Assembly: GCF_003020125.1 (NCBI RefSeq)
Contig: NZ_PYFW01000006.1
Location: 62,001-126,000 of the forward strand
Origin: Bradyrhizobium sp. MOS003
GTDB taxonomy: Bacteria; Pseudomonadota; Alphaproteobacteria; Rhizobiales; Xanthobacteraceae
Direction of reading: 5' to 3'
Length of the DNA stretch: 64,000 nt
How positions within the stretch are numbered: the stretch's first letter is position 1; every line of letters starts with the position of its first letter. A program made the translations under genes and the position numbers. This document shows, one piece after another, positions 34,653-44,759 of this stretch. The notes beneath the pieces are model-generated. The model did no database searches. It was not told the origin of the DNA and was given only the letters and a program-made list of their open reading frames with translations.

Positions 34653-35363
34653 ATGGGTATCGAACAGAAGGTCGCCATCATCACCGGAGCATCGCAGGGC
34701 ATCGGCGCCGCCCTGGTGAAGGGCTTTCGCGATCGCAACTACCGCGTCGTGGCAACGGCCCGCTCGATCAGGCCGTCGGACGACGACGATGTTCTCGCCG
34801 TTCCCGGCGACATCTCGGATAGAGCCACCGCTGAACGCGTGGTCTCGCAAGCCGTCGCCCGCTTCGGCCGGGTCGACACGCTGGTGAACAATGCCGGCAT
34901 CTTCGTCGCAAAGCCGTTCACGCAGTACACGGCCGAAGACTATGCGGCGGTGATGGGGACCAATGTCGCAGGTTTCTTCAACGTCACGCAGCTCGCCATC
35001 GCCGAGATGGAGAAGCAGGGTTCTGGCCACGTCGTCCAGATCACCACCACGCTGGTCGATCAGGCGAACTCGAACGTGCCCTCGGTGCTGGCCTCGCTGA
35101 GCAAGGGCGGACTGAGCGCCGCGACCAAGTCGCTCGCGATCGAATATGCCAAGCGCGGCATCCGCGTCAACGCGGTGTCTCCCGGCATCATCAAGTCGCC
35201 GATGCATCCGCTCGAAACGCATGCCCAGCTCAGCGCACTGCACCCGGTCGGCCATATGGGCGAGATGTCTGACATCGTCGATGCCGTGCTCTATCTCGAG
35301 GGTGCTTCTTTCGTCACCGGCGAGATCCTGCATGTCGACGGCGGCCAGAGCGCCGGCCACTGA
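34653..35363 (+). CDS. SDR family oxidoreductase
   Basis: A 236-residue classical short-chain dehydrogenase/reductase: VAIITGASQGIGAALVKGF (TGxxxGIG), NNAGIF, and a C-terminal LHVDGGQSAGH. The active-site region is unusual: where most members have S..YxxxK, this protein reads QITTTLVDQANSNVPSVLAS followed by LSKGGLSAATKSLA, so the catalytic Tyr appears replaced by Leu or Ala next to the SK. Activity may therefore be altered. AGGAG precedes the ATG. It is the first gene of an operon with a tautomerase and an MFS transporter. Confidence 0.88.
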   Translation: MGIEQKVAIITGASQGIGAALVKGFRDRNYRVVATARSIRPSDDDDVLAVPGDISDRATAERVVSQAVARFGRVDTLVNNAGIFVAKPFTQYTAEDYAAVMGTNVAGFFNVTQLAIAEMEKQGSGHVVQITTTLVDQANSNVPSVLASLSKGGLSAATKSLAIEYAKRGIRVNAVSPGIIKSPMHPLETHAQLSALHPVGHMGEMSDIVDAVLYLEGASFVTGEILHVDGGQSAGH

Positions 35364-35379
35364 GCCGAGGATAAACACG

Positions 35380-35613
35380 ATGCCCATCGTCACCATTCAA
35401 GTGACCCGCGAGGGAACGACGCCGGGAGCGGCGTCGATCACCGCGGAGGAAAAGGCCGCCCTGATCAAGGGATCCAGCCAGCTGCTGCTCGACGTGCTCG
35501 GCAAGCCGCTCGATTCCACCTTCGTCGTGATCGAGGAAGTCGACCTGGACAATTGGGGCTGGGGCGGCCTGCCCGTGCCGGAATTCCGGCGTCGCCGCGC
35601 CCAGACCGGATGA
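35380..35613 (+). CDS. 4-oxalocrotonate tautomerase-like protein
   Basis: A 77-residue protein beginning MPIVTIQVTREG: after removal of Met, Pro1 is the catalytic base of the tautomerase superfamily. The TAEEKAALIKGSSQLLLDVL helix and TFVVIEEVDLDNWGWGG also fit the family. Members tautomerise keto/enol acids from aromatic catabolism or dehalogenate small acids. It starts 16 bases after the SDR gene and is followed 30 bases later by the MFS gene, indicating one transcript. Confidence 0.88.
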   Translation: MPIVTIQVTREGTTPGAASITAEEKAALIKGSSQLLLDVLGKPLDSTFVVIEEVDLDNWGWGGLPVPEFRRRRAQTG

Positions 35614-35643
35614 TGCGCGCGCCATTGAGCGCAGGAGGATGAA

Positions 35644-36885
35644 ATGACCAACGCAGATATGAAGCAACAGGTCGAGACCCGGCTGCACCCGCAGCCGGGA
35701 TCAGACTCAGGGTCAACGTCCCAAAGGACCTGGCGATATGCCGTCGCAGGATTGTCCGCATCACTGGTCGGCCTTGGCCTCGCCCGCTTTTCCTATACAC
35801 CCCTGATCCCGGCCCTGATCGCGGCAAAATGGTTCAGCGCATCAGATGTCGTCTATCTCGGTGCGGCGAACCTTGCCGGCTATCTCGCCGGCGCGCTCGC
35901 CGCGCGGGCTGTCGCTTCGCGCATCGGCGCGGTCCCTGCGCTGCGAGCGATGATGCTGCTGGCGACCCTCTCTTTCTTCGCCAGCTCATCGCCGGTGTCG
36001 TTCACCTGGTTCTTCGCCTGGCGCTTTCTGTCAGGTCTCACCGGCGGCATCATCATGGTGCTGGCGGCTTCCGTCATTCTGCCGCACACCTCACCCGCAC
36101 GGCGGGGCATCGTCGGCGGCGTGATCTTTGCCGGCGTCGGCCTCGGCGTCGCAGCATCGGGCACGCTGGTGCCGCTCTTGCTGCAACAGGGCCTGCAGCA
36201 GAGCTGGTATGGCCTCGGCGCGCTCTCGGCCGTCCTCACGCTCGCGAGCTGGTGGAACTGGCCTGCTGACGCCAAGGGCAATACGGCTCCTTCGCATCAG
36301 GCAAAGCCCCATCGAGCCTCGCCCGCCGCCCGTGCGCTGCTGGTCCAGTACGGTCTCAACGCGGTGGCGCTGGTGCCGCACATGGTTTTCATCGTCGACT
36401 TCGTGGCGCGCGGCCTTGGTCAGGGAATTGCCGCGGGATCGCACTACTGGGTGCTTTACGGCCTTGGCGCGATCATCGGTCCGCTCGTCACCGGCCATCT
36501 CGGTGACCGGTCCGGGTTTGGACCGGCGTTGCGCGCGGCCTTCCTGATCGAGGCGGCCGCTGTGCTGCTGCCGACCGTCAGCGCCGCGCCGGTTTCGCTG
36601 ATTGTGTCGAGTGTTGTGGTCGGCGGCTTCACGCCGGGCATCGTGCCCCTGGTGCTCGGGCGCATCCACGAACTCGTGCCGCATTCGGCCGAACAACAGC
36701 GCGCGAGCTGGAGCCACGCCACGACGAGCTTTGCGCTGTTCCAGGCGGCAGCGGCCTACGGGTTCTCCTGGATCTATGCGCAGACCGGTGCCGACTATCT
36801 GGTCCTGTTCGGACTCGGCGGCGCGGCGGTGGTGCTGGCACTCGCGATCGACCTTGGCCTCGCGCTCACTACGCGCAAGGCATAG
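35644..36885 (+). CDS. MFS transporter, YbfB/YjiJ type
   Basis: A 413-residue protein with twelve hydrophobic segments. The N-terminus AGLSASLVGLGLARFSYTPL IP-type segment (GLGLARFSYTPLIP) and the SSDVVYLGAANLAGYLAGAL-like second helix (YLGAANLAGYLAGALAAR) mark the YbfB/YjiJ subfamily of the major facilitator superfamily; substrates are unknown. AGGAGG lies just before the ATG. It is the last gene of the SDR-tautomerase operon and ends 18 bases before the convergent monooxygenase gene. Confidence 0.88.
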   Translation: MTNADMKQQVETRLHPQPGSDSGSTSQRTWRYAVAGLSASLVGLGLARFSYTPLIPALIAAKWFSASDVVYLGAANLAGYLAGALAARAVASRIGAVPALRAMMLLATLSFFASSSPVSFTWFFAWRFLSGLTGGIIMVLAASVILPHTSPARRGIVGGVIFAGVGLGVAASGTLVPLLLQQGLQQSWYGLGALSAVLTLASWWNWPADAKGNTAPSHQAKPHRASPAARALLVQYGLNAVALVPHMVFIVDFVARGLGQGIAAGSHYWVLYGLGAIIGPLVTGHLGDRSGFGPALRAAFLIEAAAVLLPTVSAAPVSLIVSSVVVGGFTPGIVPLVLGRIHELVPHSAEQQRASWSHATTSFALFQAAAAYGFSWIYAQTGADYLVLFGLGGAAVVLALAIDLGLALTTRKA

Positions 36886-36903
36886 ATGCAGCCCGCGGCG
36901 TGA

Positions 36904-38364
36904 TCAGGAATATCGCATCACGCCGTCGTCGATCCGGCCGAACCGCAAGGAGACGGTGTCGAGCGCGTAGTTCTGGTACAGCCGCCACGGCTGCTTCGAG
37001 CCCTGCTTCGGCATCTTGGCGACCGAGCGCTGCACATAGCCAGAGGTGAAATCCAGCGACGGCTGTGCCGTGATCTCCGGGTCGCCATTATGCGGCATGC
37101 ACTGGCGGAAATTGTGCCGGTCCATGTAGTTGATGAGCCGGCAGACATATTCGCAGGTGAGGTCACATTTCAGCGTCCAGGACGCATTGGTGTAGCCGAA
37201 CGCCGAGGCCATGTTGGGCACGTCGGCGTACATCATGCCCTTGTAGGTCAGCGTATTGGCGAAATCGACGGCACGGCCGTCGACACTGACGTCGAGACCG
37301 CCGACGACCTGGAGCACCAGGCCCGTCGCGGTGACGATGATGTCGGCGGGAAGTTCGCAGCCATCCTTGAGACGGATACCATCGCGGGTAAATGTGTCGA
37401 TCTCATTGGTCACGACGGAGGCGCGCTGCTCGCGGATCGCCTTGAACAGATCGCCGTCAGGCACCAGGCACAGCCGCTGATCCCAGGGATTGTAGCGCGG
37501 CGTGAAATGGGTGGCGACGTCGTAATCCGGGCCGAGCGCCATCTGTACGCCCTTGAGGACCAGCTCCTTGACCTTCGCAGGACGGCGCCGGCTGAGCTGG
37601 AAGAAGAACATTCCCCACATCACGTTGCGCCAGCGGATGACATGATAAGCAAGCCGCGTCGGCAGATTACGGCGGATCTTGTTGGCGACGGGATCCTGCG
37701 CCGGGCGCGACACCACATAGGTCGGTGAGCGCTGCAGCATGGTGACCTGCGCTGCCTTCTTGGCGAGCTCCGGCACCAGCGTCACCGCGGTCGCGCCCGA
37801 GCCGATCACCACGACGCGCTTGCCCGCGTAGTCGATATCCTCAGTCCATTTCTGCGGATGGACGACGCGGCCGGCGAAATCGGCGGAGCCCTTGAACTCC
37901 GGCGTGTAGCCCGCCTCGTATCTGTAATAGCCCGAGCACATGAACAGGAAATTGCAGGTGAAGCGCACCGGCTCGGTCGCGCCCTCCCCCGTGATGCGCT
38001 CGGCCTCGATGGTCCAGCGTGCGTCCGGCGTCGACCACGAAGCGCCCTTGACGCGATGACGGAAGCGGATGTGCTTCTCGATGTCGTTCTCGGCCGCGGT
38101 CTCGCGCACATAGTTCAGGATCTGCGAACCGTCGGCGATGGCCTTCGGATCGGTCCACGGCTTGAAGGAATAGCCGAGCGTGAACATGTCGCTGTCCGAG
38201 CGGATGCCGGGATAGCGAAACAGGTCCCAGGTGCCGCCGATGCAGTCGCGCCCCTCGAGGATCACGTAGCTCTTGGTGGGGCACTTGCTCTGAAGATGAT
38301 AGCCCGCACCGATGCCGGACAGCCCGGCACCGACGATGAGGACGTCGAAATGTTCTTGTTGCAT
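36904..38364 (-). CDS. Flavin-containing monooxygenase (Baeyer-Villiger type, EthA-like)
   Basis: A 486-residue FAD/NADPH enzyme. The FAD Rossmann motif GAGLSGIGAGYHL is at residues 12-24, GGTWDLFRYPGIRSDSD follows, FAGRVVHPQKW is the Baeyer-Villiger/FMO fingerprint (FxGxxxHxxxW) near 165, and GSGATAVTL is the NADPH-binding motif near 188. The overall pattern resembles mycobacterial EthA and related ketone or sulfide monooxygenases. Substrate unknown. It is convergent to the MFS gene and may be unlinked to it. Confidence 0.91.
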   Translation of the reverse strand: MQQEHFDVLIVGAGLSGIGAGYHLQSKCPTKSYVILEGRDCIGGTWDLFRYPGIRSDSDMFTLGYSFKPWTDPKAIADGSQILNYVRETAAENDIEKHIRFRHRVKGASWSTPDARWTIEAERITGEGATEPVRFTCNFLFMCSGYYRYEAGYTPEFKGSADFAGRVVHPQKWTEDIDYAGKRVVVIGSGATAVTLVPELAKKAAQVTMLQRSPTYVVSRPAQDPVANKIRRNLPTRLAYHVIRWRNVMWGMFFFQLSRRRPAKVKELVLKGVQMALGPDYDVATHFTPRYNPWDQRLCLVPDGDLFKAIREQRASVVTNEIDTFTRDGIRLKDGCELPADIIVTATGLVLQVVGGLDVSVDGRAVDFANTLTYKGMMYADVPNMASAFGYTNASWTLKCDLTCEYVCRLINYMDRHNFRQCMPHNGDPEITAQPSLDFTSGYVQRSVAKMPKQGSKQPWRLYQNYALDTVSLRFGRIDDGVMRYS

Positions 38365-38470
38365 GGTTTCCTCCGCCGGTGCGGATTGTCCGCCCGTCGC
38401 TGCTGGCCGTCAATTGGCAATCAGCGTGCAGCAACTGCAAAGCGAGTTGAATTCCATGCGCCGAAACGAT

Positions 38471-38497
38471 GAAGCCCCGGATTGCTCCCGGGGCTTC
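38471..38497 (-). terminator. Terminator-like hairpin after ahcY
   Basis: GAAGCCCCGG pairs perfectly with CCGGGGCTTC around a 7-base loop, 28 bases after the ahcY stop. Only a weak T-run follows on the minus strand, so termination efficiency is uncertain. Confidence 0.6.
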
Positions 38498-38524
38498 GCG
38501 TCGATGTCCGATCGGACCAGCAGA

Positions 38525-39946
38525 TCAGTACCGGTAGTGGTCCGACTTGTACGGACCTTCCTGCTTCACGCCGATGTAGTCGGCCTGGTCCTTGCGGAGC
38601 TCGGTGAGCTTGACGCCGATCTTGGCGAGATGCAGGCGCGCGACCTTCTCGTCGAGTGACTTCGGCAGCACGTAGACTTCCTTCTTGTACTTGCCATCCT
38701 TGTTGTTGGCGTAAAGCTCGATCTGCGCCAGCGTCTGGTTGGTGAAGGACGCCGACATCACGAAGGACGGATGGCCCATCGCGTTGCCGAGGTTCACGAG
38801 GCGGCCCTCCGACAGCATGATGATGCGGTGCTTGTCGGGGAATTCGATCTCGTCGACCTGCGGCTTGATGTTGGTCCACTTCAGGTTACGCAGACCCGCG
38901 ATCTGGATCTCGTTGTCGAAGTGACCGATGTTGCAGACGATGGCGCGATCCTTCATCGCGCGCATGTGCTCGATGGTGATGATGTCCTTGTTGCCGGTGG
39001 CGGTGACGAAGATGTCGGCACGGGGAGCCGCGTCTTCCATGGTCACGACTTCGTAGCCTTCCATCGCAGCCTGCAGCGCGCAGATCGGATCGACTTCCGA
39101 CACCATCACGCGGCAGCCGGCCTGGCGCAACGAGGCGGCCGAACCCTTGCCGACGTCACCGAAGCCGGCGACCATCGCGACCTTGCCCGACATCATCACG
39201 TCGGTGCCGCGGCGGATGCCGTCGACCAGCGATTCACGGCAGCCATAGAGGTTGTCGAACTTCGACTTGGTGACGCTGTCGTTGACGTTGATGGCGGGCC
39301 ACAGCAGCGTACCGGCCTTCTGCATGTCATAGAGACGATGCACGCCCGTGGTGGTCTCTTCGGAAACGCCCTTGATGCTCCCGGCAATCGCGGCGAAGTA
39401 GCCCTTCGGCTTCTCCTTGAGCTGCTTCTTCAGCAGCGCGAAGAAGACTTCCTCTTCCTCCGAACCGGGCTTGTCGAGGAAGGCGGTATCGCCCTTCTCG
39501 GCGCGCAGGCCGAGATGGACGTACATGGTGGCGTCACCGCCGTCGTCGAGAATCATGTTCGGGTGACCGCCGCCGTGCCAGTCGAACAGCTTTGCGGTGT
39601 AGTCCCAGTACTCGGCCAGCGTCTCGCCCTTGACGGCAAACACCGGAATGCCGGCGGCCGCGATCGCCGCCGCCGCGTGGTCCTGCGTCGAATAGATGTT
39701 GCAGGAGACCCAGCGAATGTCGGCGCCGAGGGCTGCCAGCGTCTCGATCAGCACGCCGGTCTGGATCGTCATGTGCAACGAGCCGGCGATGCGCGCGCCC
39801 TTCAGCGGCTGCTTCGGGCCGTACTCCTCGCGGGTGGCCATCAAGCCGGGCATCTCGGTCTCTGCCAGCGAGAGCTCCTTGCGGCCGAAATCGGCGAGCG
39901 AAATGTCCTTGACGATGTAATCGTTGAAGCCGGGCTTCGCGTTCAT
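38525..39946 (-). CDS. ahcY: Adenosylhomocysteinase
   Basis: A 473-residue S-adenosylhomocysteine hydrolase, which removes the product inhibitor of methyltransferases and yields homocysteine and adenosine. Landmarks are DISLADFGRKELSLAETEMP at the N-terminus, HMTIQTGVLIETL, the NAD-binding VAGFGDVGKGSA, GNKDIITIEHM, and the C-terminal KSDHYRY that completes the partner subunit's NAD site. Length includes the insertion usual for proteobacterial forms. It is the third of three genes on one strand (HTH-methyltransferase, metK, ahcY), separated from metK by a repeat element. Confidence 0.97.
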   Translation of the reverse strand: MNAKPGFNDYIVKDISLADFGRKELSLAETEMPGLMATREEYGPKQPLKGARIAGSLHMTIQTGVLIETLAALGADIRWVSCNIYSTQDHAAAAIAAAGIPVFAVKGETLAEYWDYTAKLFDWHGGGHPNMILDDGGDATMYVHLGLRAEKGDTAFLDKPGSEEEEVFFALLKKQLKEKPKGYFAAIAGSIKGVSEETTTGVHRLYDMQKAGTLLWPAINVNDSVTKSKFDNLYGCRESLVDGIRRGTDVMMSGKVAMVAGFGDVGKGSAASLRQAGCRVMVSEVDPICALQAAMEGYEVVTMEDAAPRADIFVTATGNKDIITIEHMRAMKDRAIVCNIGHFDNEIQIAGLRNLKWTNIKPQVDEIEFPDKHRIIMLSEGRLVNLGNAMGHPSFVMSASFTNQTLAQIELYANNKDGKYKKEVYVLPKSLDEKVARLHLAKIGVKLTELRKDQADYIGVKQEGPYKSDHYRY

Positions 39947-39973
39947 GGTGGGTTCCTGTTTGTTTGGCTCGTC

Positions 39974-40056
39974 ATTCCGGGACGCTCGAGAAACGAGCGA
40001 GCCCGGAATTCAGCAGTTCGAGATTCCGGGATCGCCGCTGTTGCGGCGCCCCGGAA
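39974..40056. repeat. Intergenic palindromic repeat, family 2 (between metK and ahcY)
   Basis: Two adjacent hairpins, ATTCCGGG...CCCGGAAT (39974-40009, with an inner CGCTCG/CGAGCG stem) and TTCCGGG...CCCGGAA (40024-40056). The layout matches short interspersed repeats often seen in Bradyrhizobium spacers. It fills most of the 123-base gap. Confidence 0.75.
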
Positions 40057-40069
40057 CGACGCAGATGAC

Positions 40070-41266
<1,197 letters not shown>

Positions 41267-41328
41267 CAGTAACCCCTTGTTCCGCCACTAAGCCGGCGGG
41301 CGTTTGCGATATTTACCTGTGAATGAAG

Positions 41329-42684
41329 TCAATCACGCCGGCGCGAGATGACGTAGGATTCATCGAGAAACCAGAGCCCGTTGTACTTTCTCAGCACGTC
41401 CCTGGCGGCATCCAGAGTGCGGCCGTTTTGAGTCATTTCTGTCAACCGGTCGTCCTCAATCTGAGCGACATACACCGCCGCATTCCACGCTGCAAAGGCC
41501 GTCGAGGTTCCGATGGTGCCGGTTACCTCGTTGGGCAGCGCTTCCATATCATACCTGAAGATCGAGCGGTTATCCGCATATGCATTAAAATTTAAGTCGC
41601 GGCCCAACGAACCAAGTTCATACTTAACGGCGCGCAATAGCTCATGACGGCTCACGGCGAAAGGATTTTCTCCGGGCCAGATCGCCTGGATCATTTCCAT
41701 GCCCGGATCCTGGCCATGGGAGTGGATTCCGATCAGTCGCCCTCCCGGCCGAAGCGCCCGCGCCAGAGGTGCGATGATCCGCTTGGCCCGGAAATTGACC
41801 GAGGACAGGGCCCGGTAGGGCTGGGACGCGATGACGAGGTCGAAATTGGCTTCGGTCTGGCCCGGCCGCGGAATGGTCGAATCCAGCAGGAATCGGTGGT
41901 CCTCGCGGTAGAGCACGAGGACCACGGGCCGTTCGTACAGCGGCATCGCGGTGCGCGGGCTGATCGCGGCACGCCAGTTCTGCTCCAGGAAGGGCCGGAG
42001 CTCGGCGATCTGCTGCTCGAACTCGCCTGACGAGGCGCCCCGCAGCGGCACCTCGTGCCAGACGGTCGCCGCCGCCGCCGCAGGCGATGCCGGCGTCAGC
42101 CAGGGCGCCTCCGAGTAGAACATATTGGTGAAGACGAACACCGACGCCGGATGCTCGAAAATGCGGTCCGGCACCTTCTCCAGCGTCAGGCGCAGATCCT
42201 CCAGGCTGAGCTCCTTGCCGGCAACGTAGAACGGCATGTGGGGATAGCGCTGGTGCGTCGCGCGCAGCACCCGTGCCAGCACCGTGCCGTCGCCGACGCC
42301 GGCGTCGAACAGGCGCAGGGCCGGTGGGCGCGGATGGATGGAGGCGAGCTCCAGCGCGACCCTGTCGGCGACCACCCGCTTTTCGCTGCAGGTGTGGACG
42401 AAAAGCAGGTATTTCTGGCGGTTCTCGAAGAAACGGAAATTGCCGCGCGGGTCGCGCTTTTCGGGCGGCACCTGAAGCCCCCGCGGTGGCGGCACACCCC
42501 CGGCCATCGATGCCGCCATATAGGCCTGGATCCGGTCCAGCGTGTCGATGGTGATGCGCTTGCCCTCGCGCAGGCGATGGACCAGCTTCCCATCGTTCAC
42601 CGCCCGCCGGCCGAACGTCGATTCCGCCATGTCCGCCTTACGGCAGAACTCCGTGATCTGGCTGAGGATTTCGTCATTTTTCAT
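41329..42684 (-). CDS. HTH protein with C-terminal methyltransferase-like domain
   Basis: A 451-residue protein of two parts. Residues ~12-56 form a helix-turn-helix (MAESTFGRRAVNDGKLVHRL then GKRITIDTLDRIQAYM), of a type found in alphaproteobacterial repressors. From about residue 85 a class I methyltransferase-like fold is seen, with motif I LFDAGVGDGTVLARVL (125-140), an acidic post-I region, and FDLVIASQPYRALSSV at the motif IV position. The ASQPY in place of NPPY, and GVGDG in place of GxGxG, leave catalysis uncertain. The gene lies directly upstream of metK on the same strand. Annotation is by pattern; a SAM-sensing role is inference. Confidence 0.8.
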   Translation of the reverse strand: MKNDEILSQITEFCRKADMAESTFGRRAVNDGKLVHRLREGKRITIDTLDRIQAYMAASMAGGVPPPRGLQVPPEKRDPRGNFRFFENRQKYLLFVHTCSEKRVVADRVALELASIHPRPPALRLFDAGVGDGTVLARVLRATHQRYPHMPFYVAGKELSLEDLRLTLEKVPDRIFEHPASVFVFTNMFYSEAPWLTPASPAAAAATVWHEVPLRGASSGEFEQQIAELRPFLEQNWRAAISPRTAMPLYERPVVLVLYREDHRFLLDSTIPRPGQTEANFDLVIASQPYRALSSVNFRAKRIIAPLARALRPGGRLIGIHSHGQDPGMEMIQAIWPGENPFAVSRHELLRAVKYELGSLGRDLNFNAYADNRSIFRYDMEALPNEVTGTIGTSTAFAAWNAAVYVAQIEDDRLTEMTQNGRTLDAARDVLRKYNGLWFLDESYVISRRRD

Positions 42685-42854
42685 GAGTGGGACGCGGTGG
42701 GCAGAAAAGTTGGGCTCCGCCTCCTAGCAAATTCTGCCCACTGAGGGAATAGCAGCTACCTGCCTTTTCCTCGTCTGCTTATGCGGCGCGGCCCGTGAAC
42801 CCCCACGGCAAGCCAAGCAACAAATAGCCGCCTTCCTTGATGGGGACCTCCGCC

Positions 42855-44576
42855 ATGCGCCGCCTGCTCGTCGCGCTCAGTCTGCTCGCCGCAACCCTAT
42901 CGCCGGCGCCCGCGGCCGCACAGGTGCGCAATCAACTCGGGCCGCTCTGCACCACCGACACGACGCCGGCCGACAAGATGATCGATGCCTGCACCAAGAT
43001 CATCGCGTTGAAGGTGTTTCGGGGCGAGCAGCTTGCGACGATCCATTTCTGGCGCGCCGTCGGCTGGAACAAGACGGGCGACTACGCCAAAGTCATCACC
43101 GACGCCACCGAAGCGATCCGGCTCCAGCCGAGCCAGGCGGCCTACAACCTGAGGGGATCGGCCTATTACGACAAGGGTGACTACGACATCGCGATCGCGG
43201 ACTTCGACGACGCGCTGAAGCTCGGGCCGCCCAGCGGCACCATCTTCCACAATCGGGGCAACGCCTGGCGCGGCAAGCACGACTATGCGAAGGCCATTGC
43301 CGACTACGACATGGCGATCAAGGCCGATCCGAAAGCGGCGTTTTCGTTCCAAGACCGGGGCATCTCGAAACAGGCCCTCGGCGATCTCGACGGCGCGCTT
43401 TCCGATATCAACCAGGCGATCCGGCTCGATCCCTCGCTGCCGCAGCCGCTAATCAACCGCACCGCGATCTGGCGCGCCAAGGGCGATCTCGACCGCGCCA
43501 TCGCCGACGGCAGCGAGGCGATCCGGCTCGCCAGGGAGAAGCCGCCGGCCAATATCATGACGCCGCCGAACAGCGTGCTGATCTCCGGCTACACCCATCG
43601 CGCGCTGGCCTATGAAGCGAAGGGCGACTACGCAAACGCGCGTGAAGACTACAAGGCGACGCTGGCGATCACAGCATCCGATGCCGGCAGCAAGGCCAAC
43701 CAGGCCACCGCCAAGGTGCGGCTGTCGCTGGTGACCGAGACGAGCGCGCCGATCCCGCGCGATGCGCCCTCGCCGGCGACGCAGCCGACTGCGGCCCCCG
43801 CCCCGCAGCAGGAGACGGGCGCAGCGCAGCCTCCCTTACCTGCGCCAGCCACTCGCGGCGCACGCATGGCGCTGATCATCGGTAACGGCGCCTATGCCCA
43901 CGTCAAGGCGCTGGCCAATCCGGCCAACGACGCGCGCGCCGTCGCAAAGAGCCTGCGCGATATCGGCTTCACCGTGTCGGAAGGCATCGATATCGACCGC
44001 GCCGCGATGCAGAAGATGACACGCGACTTCCTGCGCGAGGCCGCGCGGGCGCAGGTCGCGGTGGTCTATTATGCCGGTCACGGCGTCCAGGTCGACGGCC
44101 GCAACTATCTCATTCCCATCGACGTCGAGCTCAAGCCGGGCACTGGCATGACCGAGGCGATGATCGACATGGACACGATCATGGCCGGCCTCGACGACCA
44201 GGTTCGCACCAACATTCTGATATTCGACGCCTGCCGCAACAATCCGATGGCGCCGAAGGTCGCATCCGCCGGCGCCAATCGCGGCATCGAGAGCGCCTCG
44301 GGCCTCGCGGCGCCAACGAGCCTCGGCACGGGCGCGACATTGGGCGCCGGCACATTGATCGCCTTCGCCACCGCGCCGGGCCAGGTCGCGCTCGACGGTG
44401 AAGGCGCCAACTCGCCGTTCTCCGCCGCGCTGTCACGCCACCTCGGCACGCCGGGGCTCGAAGTGCAGCAGATGCTCACGCGGGTACGGGCCGAGGTGGT
44501 CTCGTCCACGAAGAACAAGCAGGTGCCGTGGTCGAACTCGTCGCTGCTGGGCGAGGTTTATCTAGCCGAGAAGTGA
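42855..44576 (+). CDS. Secreted TPR-repeat caspase-like (peptidase C14) protein
   Basis: A 573-residue protein. A signal peptide (MRRLLVALSLLAATLSPAPAAA) is followed by about five to six TPR units to residue ~290 (for example AAYNLRGSAYYDKGDYDIAI and FHNRGNAWRGKHDYAKAIAD), a Pro/Ala/Gln linker (~300-335), then a caspase p20-like domain from ARMALIIGNGAY. The catalytic dyad is visible: His409 in VVYYAGHGVQ and Cys460 in ILIFDACRNNP. This is the bacterial orthocaspase-like class, here with TPR in front, probably periplasmic. ATG 42855 starts the signal peptide; a TTG at 42837 and ATG at 42840 are in frame. Confidence 0.9.
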   Translation: MRRLLVALSLLAATLSPAPAAAQVRNQLGPLCTTDTTPADKMIDACTKIIALKVFRGEQLATIHFWRAVGWNKTGDYAKVITDATEAIRLQPSQAAYNLRGSAYYDKGDYDIAIADFDDALKLGPPSGTIFHNRGNAWRGKHDYAKAIADYDMAIKADPKAAFSFQDRGISKQALGDLDGALSDINQAIRLDPSLPQPLINRTAIWRAKGDLDRAIADGSEAIRLAREKPPANIMTPPNSVLISGYTHRALAYEAKGDYANAREDYKATLAITASDAGSKANQATAKVRLSLVTETSAPIPRDAPSPATQPTAAPAPQQETGAAQPPLPAPATRGARMALIIGNGAYAHVKALANPANDARAVAKSLRDIGFTVSEGIDIDRAAMQKMTRDFLREAARAQVAVVYYAGHGVQVDGRNYLIPIDVELKPGTGMTEAMIDMDTIMAGLDDQVRTNILIFDACRNNPMAPKVASAGANRGIESASGLAAPTSLGTGATLGAGTLIAFATAPGQVALDGEGANSPFSAALSRHLGTPGLEVQQMLTRVRAEVVSSTKNKQVPWSNSSLLGEVYLAEK

Positions 44577-44586
44577 GGGTGGGCTC

Positions 44587-44740
44587 GTGCCCCGGACGCA
44601 GCGCAGCGCTTTCCTGGCGATGCGCAGCATCGTCCAGTTCAGCGGTGCGATGCAGAGCCGGGGCTCTGAAGAGCAAGTCTAGCAGCATGGGTCCCGGCTC
44701 TGCGCAGCAACGCAAGAGCGTTGCAGCGCGTCCGGGACAC
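44587..44740. repeat. Intergenic repeat with inverted ends, family 3
   Basis: The 183 bases between the caspase-like gene and the MetE-like gene are one element bounded by GTGCCCCGGACGC (44587-44599) and its near-complement GCGTCCGGGACAC (44728-44740), with smaller internal palindromes. It lies between convergent genes and could also form a terminator. Confidence 0.7.
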
Positions 44741-44759
44741 GAGCGCAGCTAGCAGCGCC

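Noticed and set aside
41267..41328. SAM-type riboswitch in the short spacer upstream of metK
   Set aside because: The spacer is only 62 bases and no pattern of SAM-II, SAM-V or SAM/SAH class could be recognised by eye; a covariance-model scan (Infernal with Rfam) would settle it.
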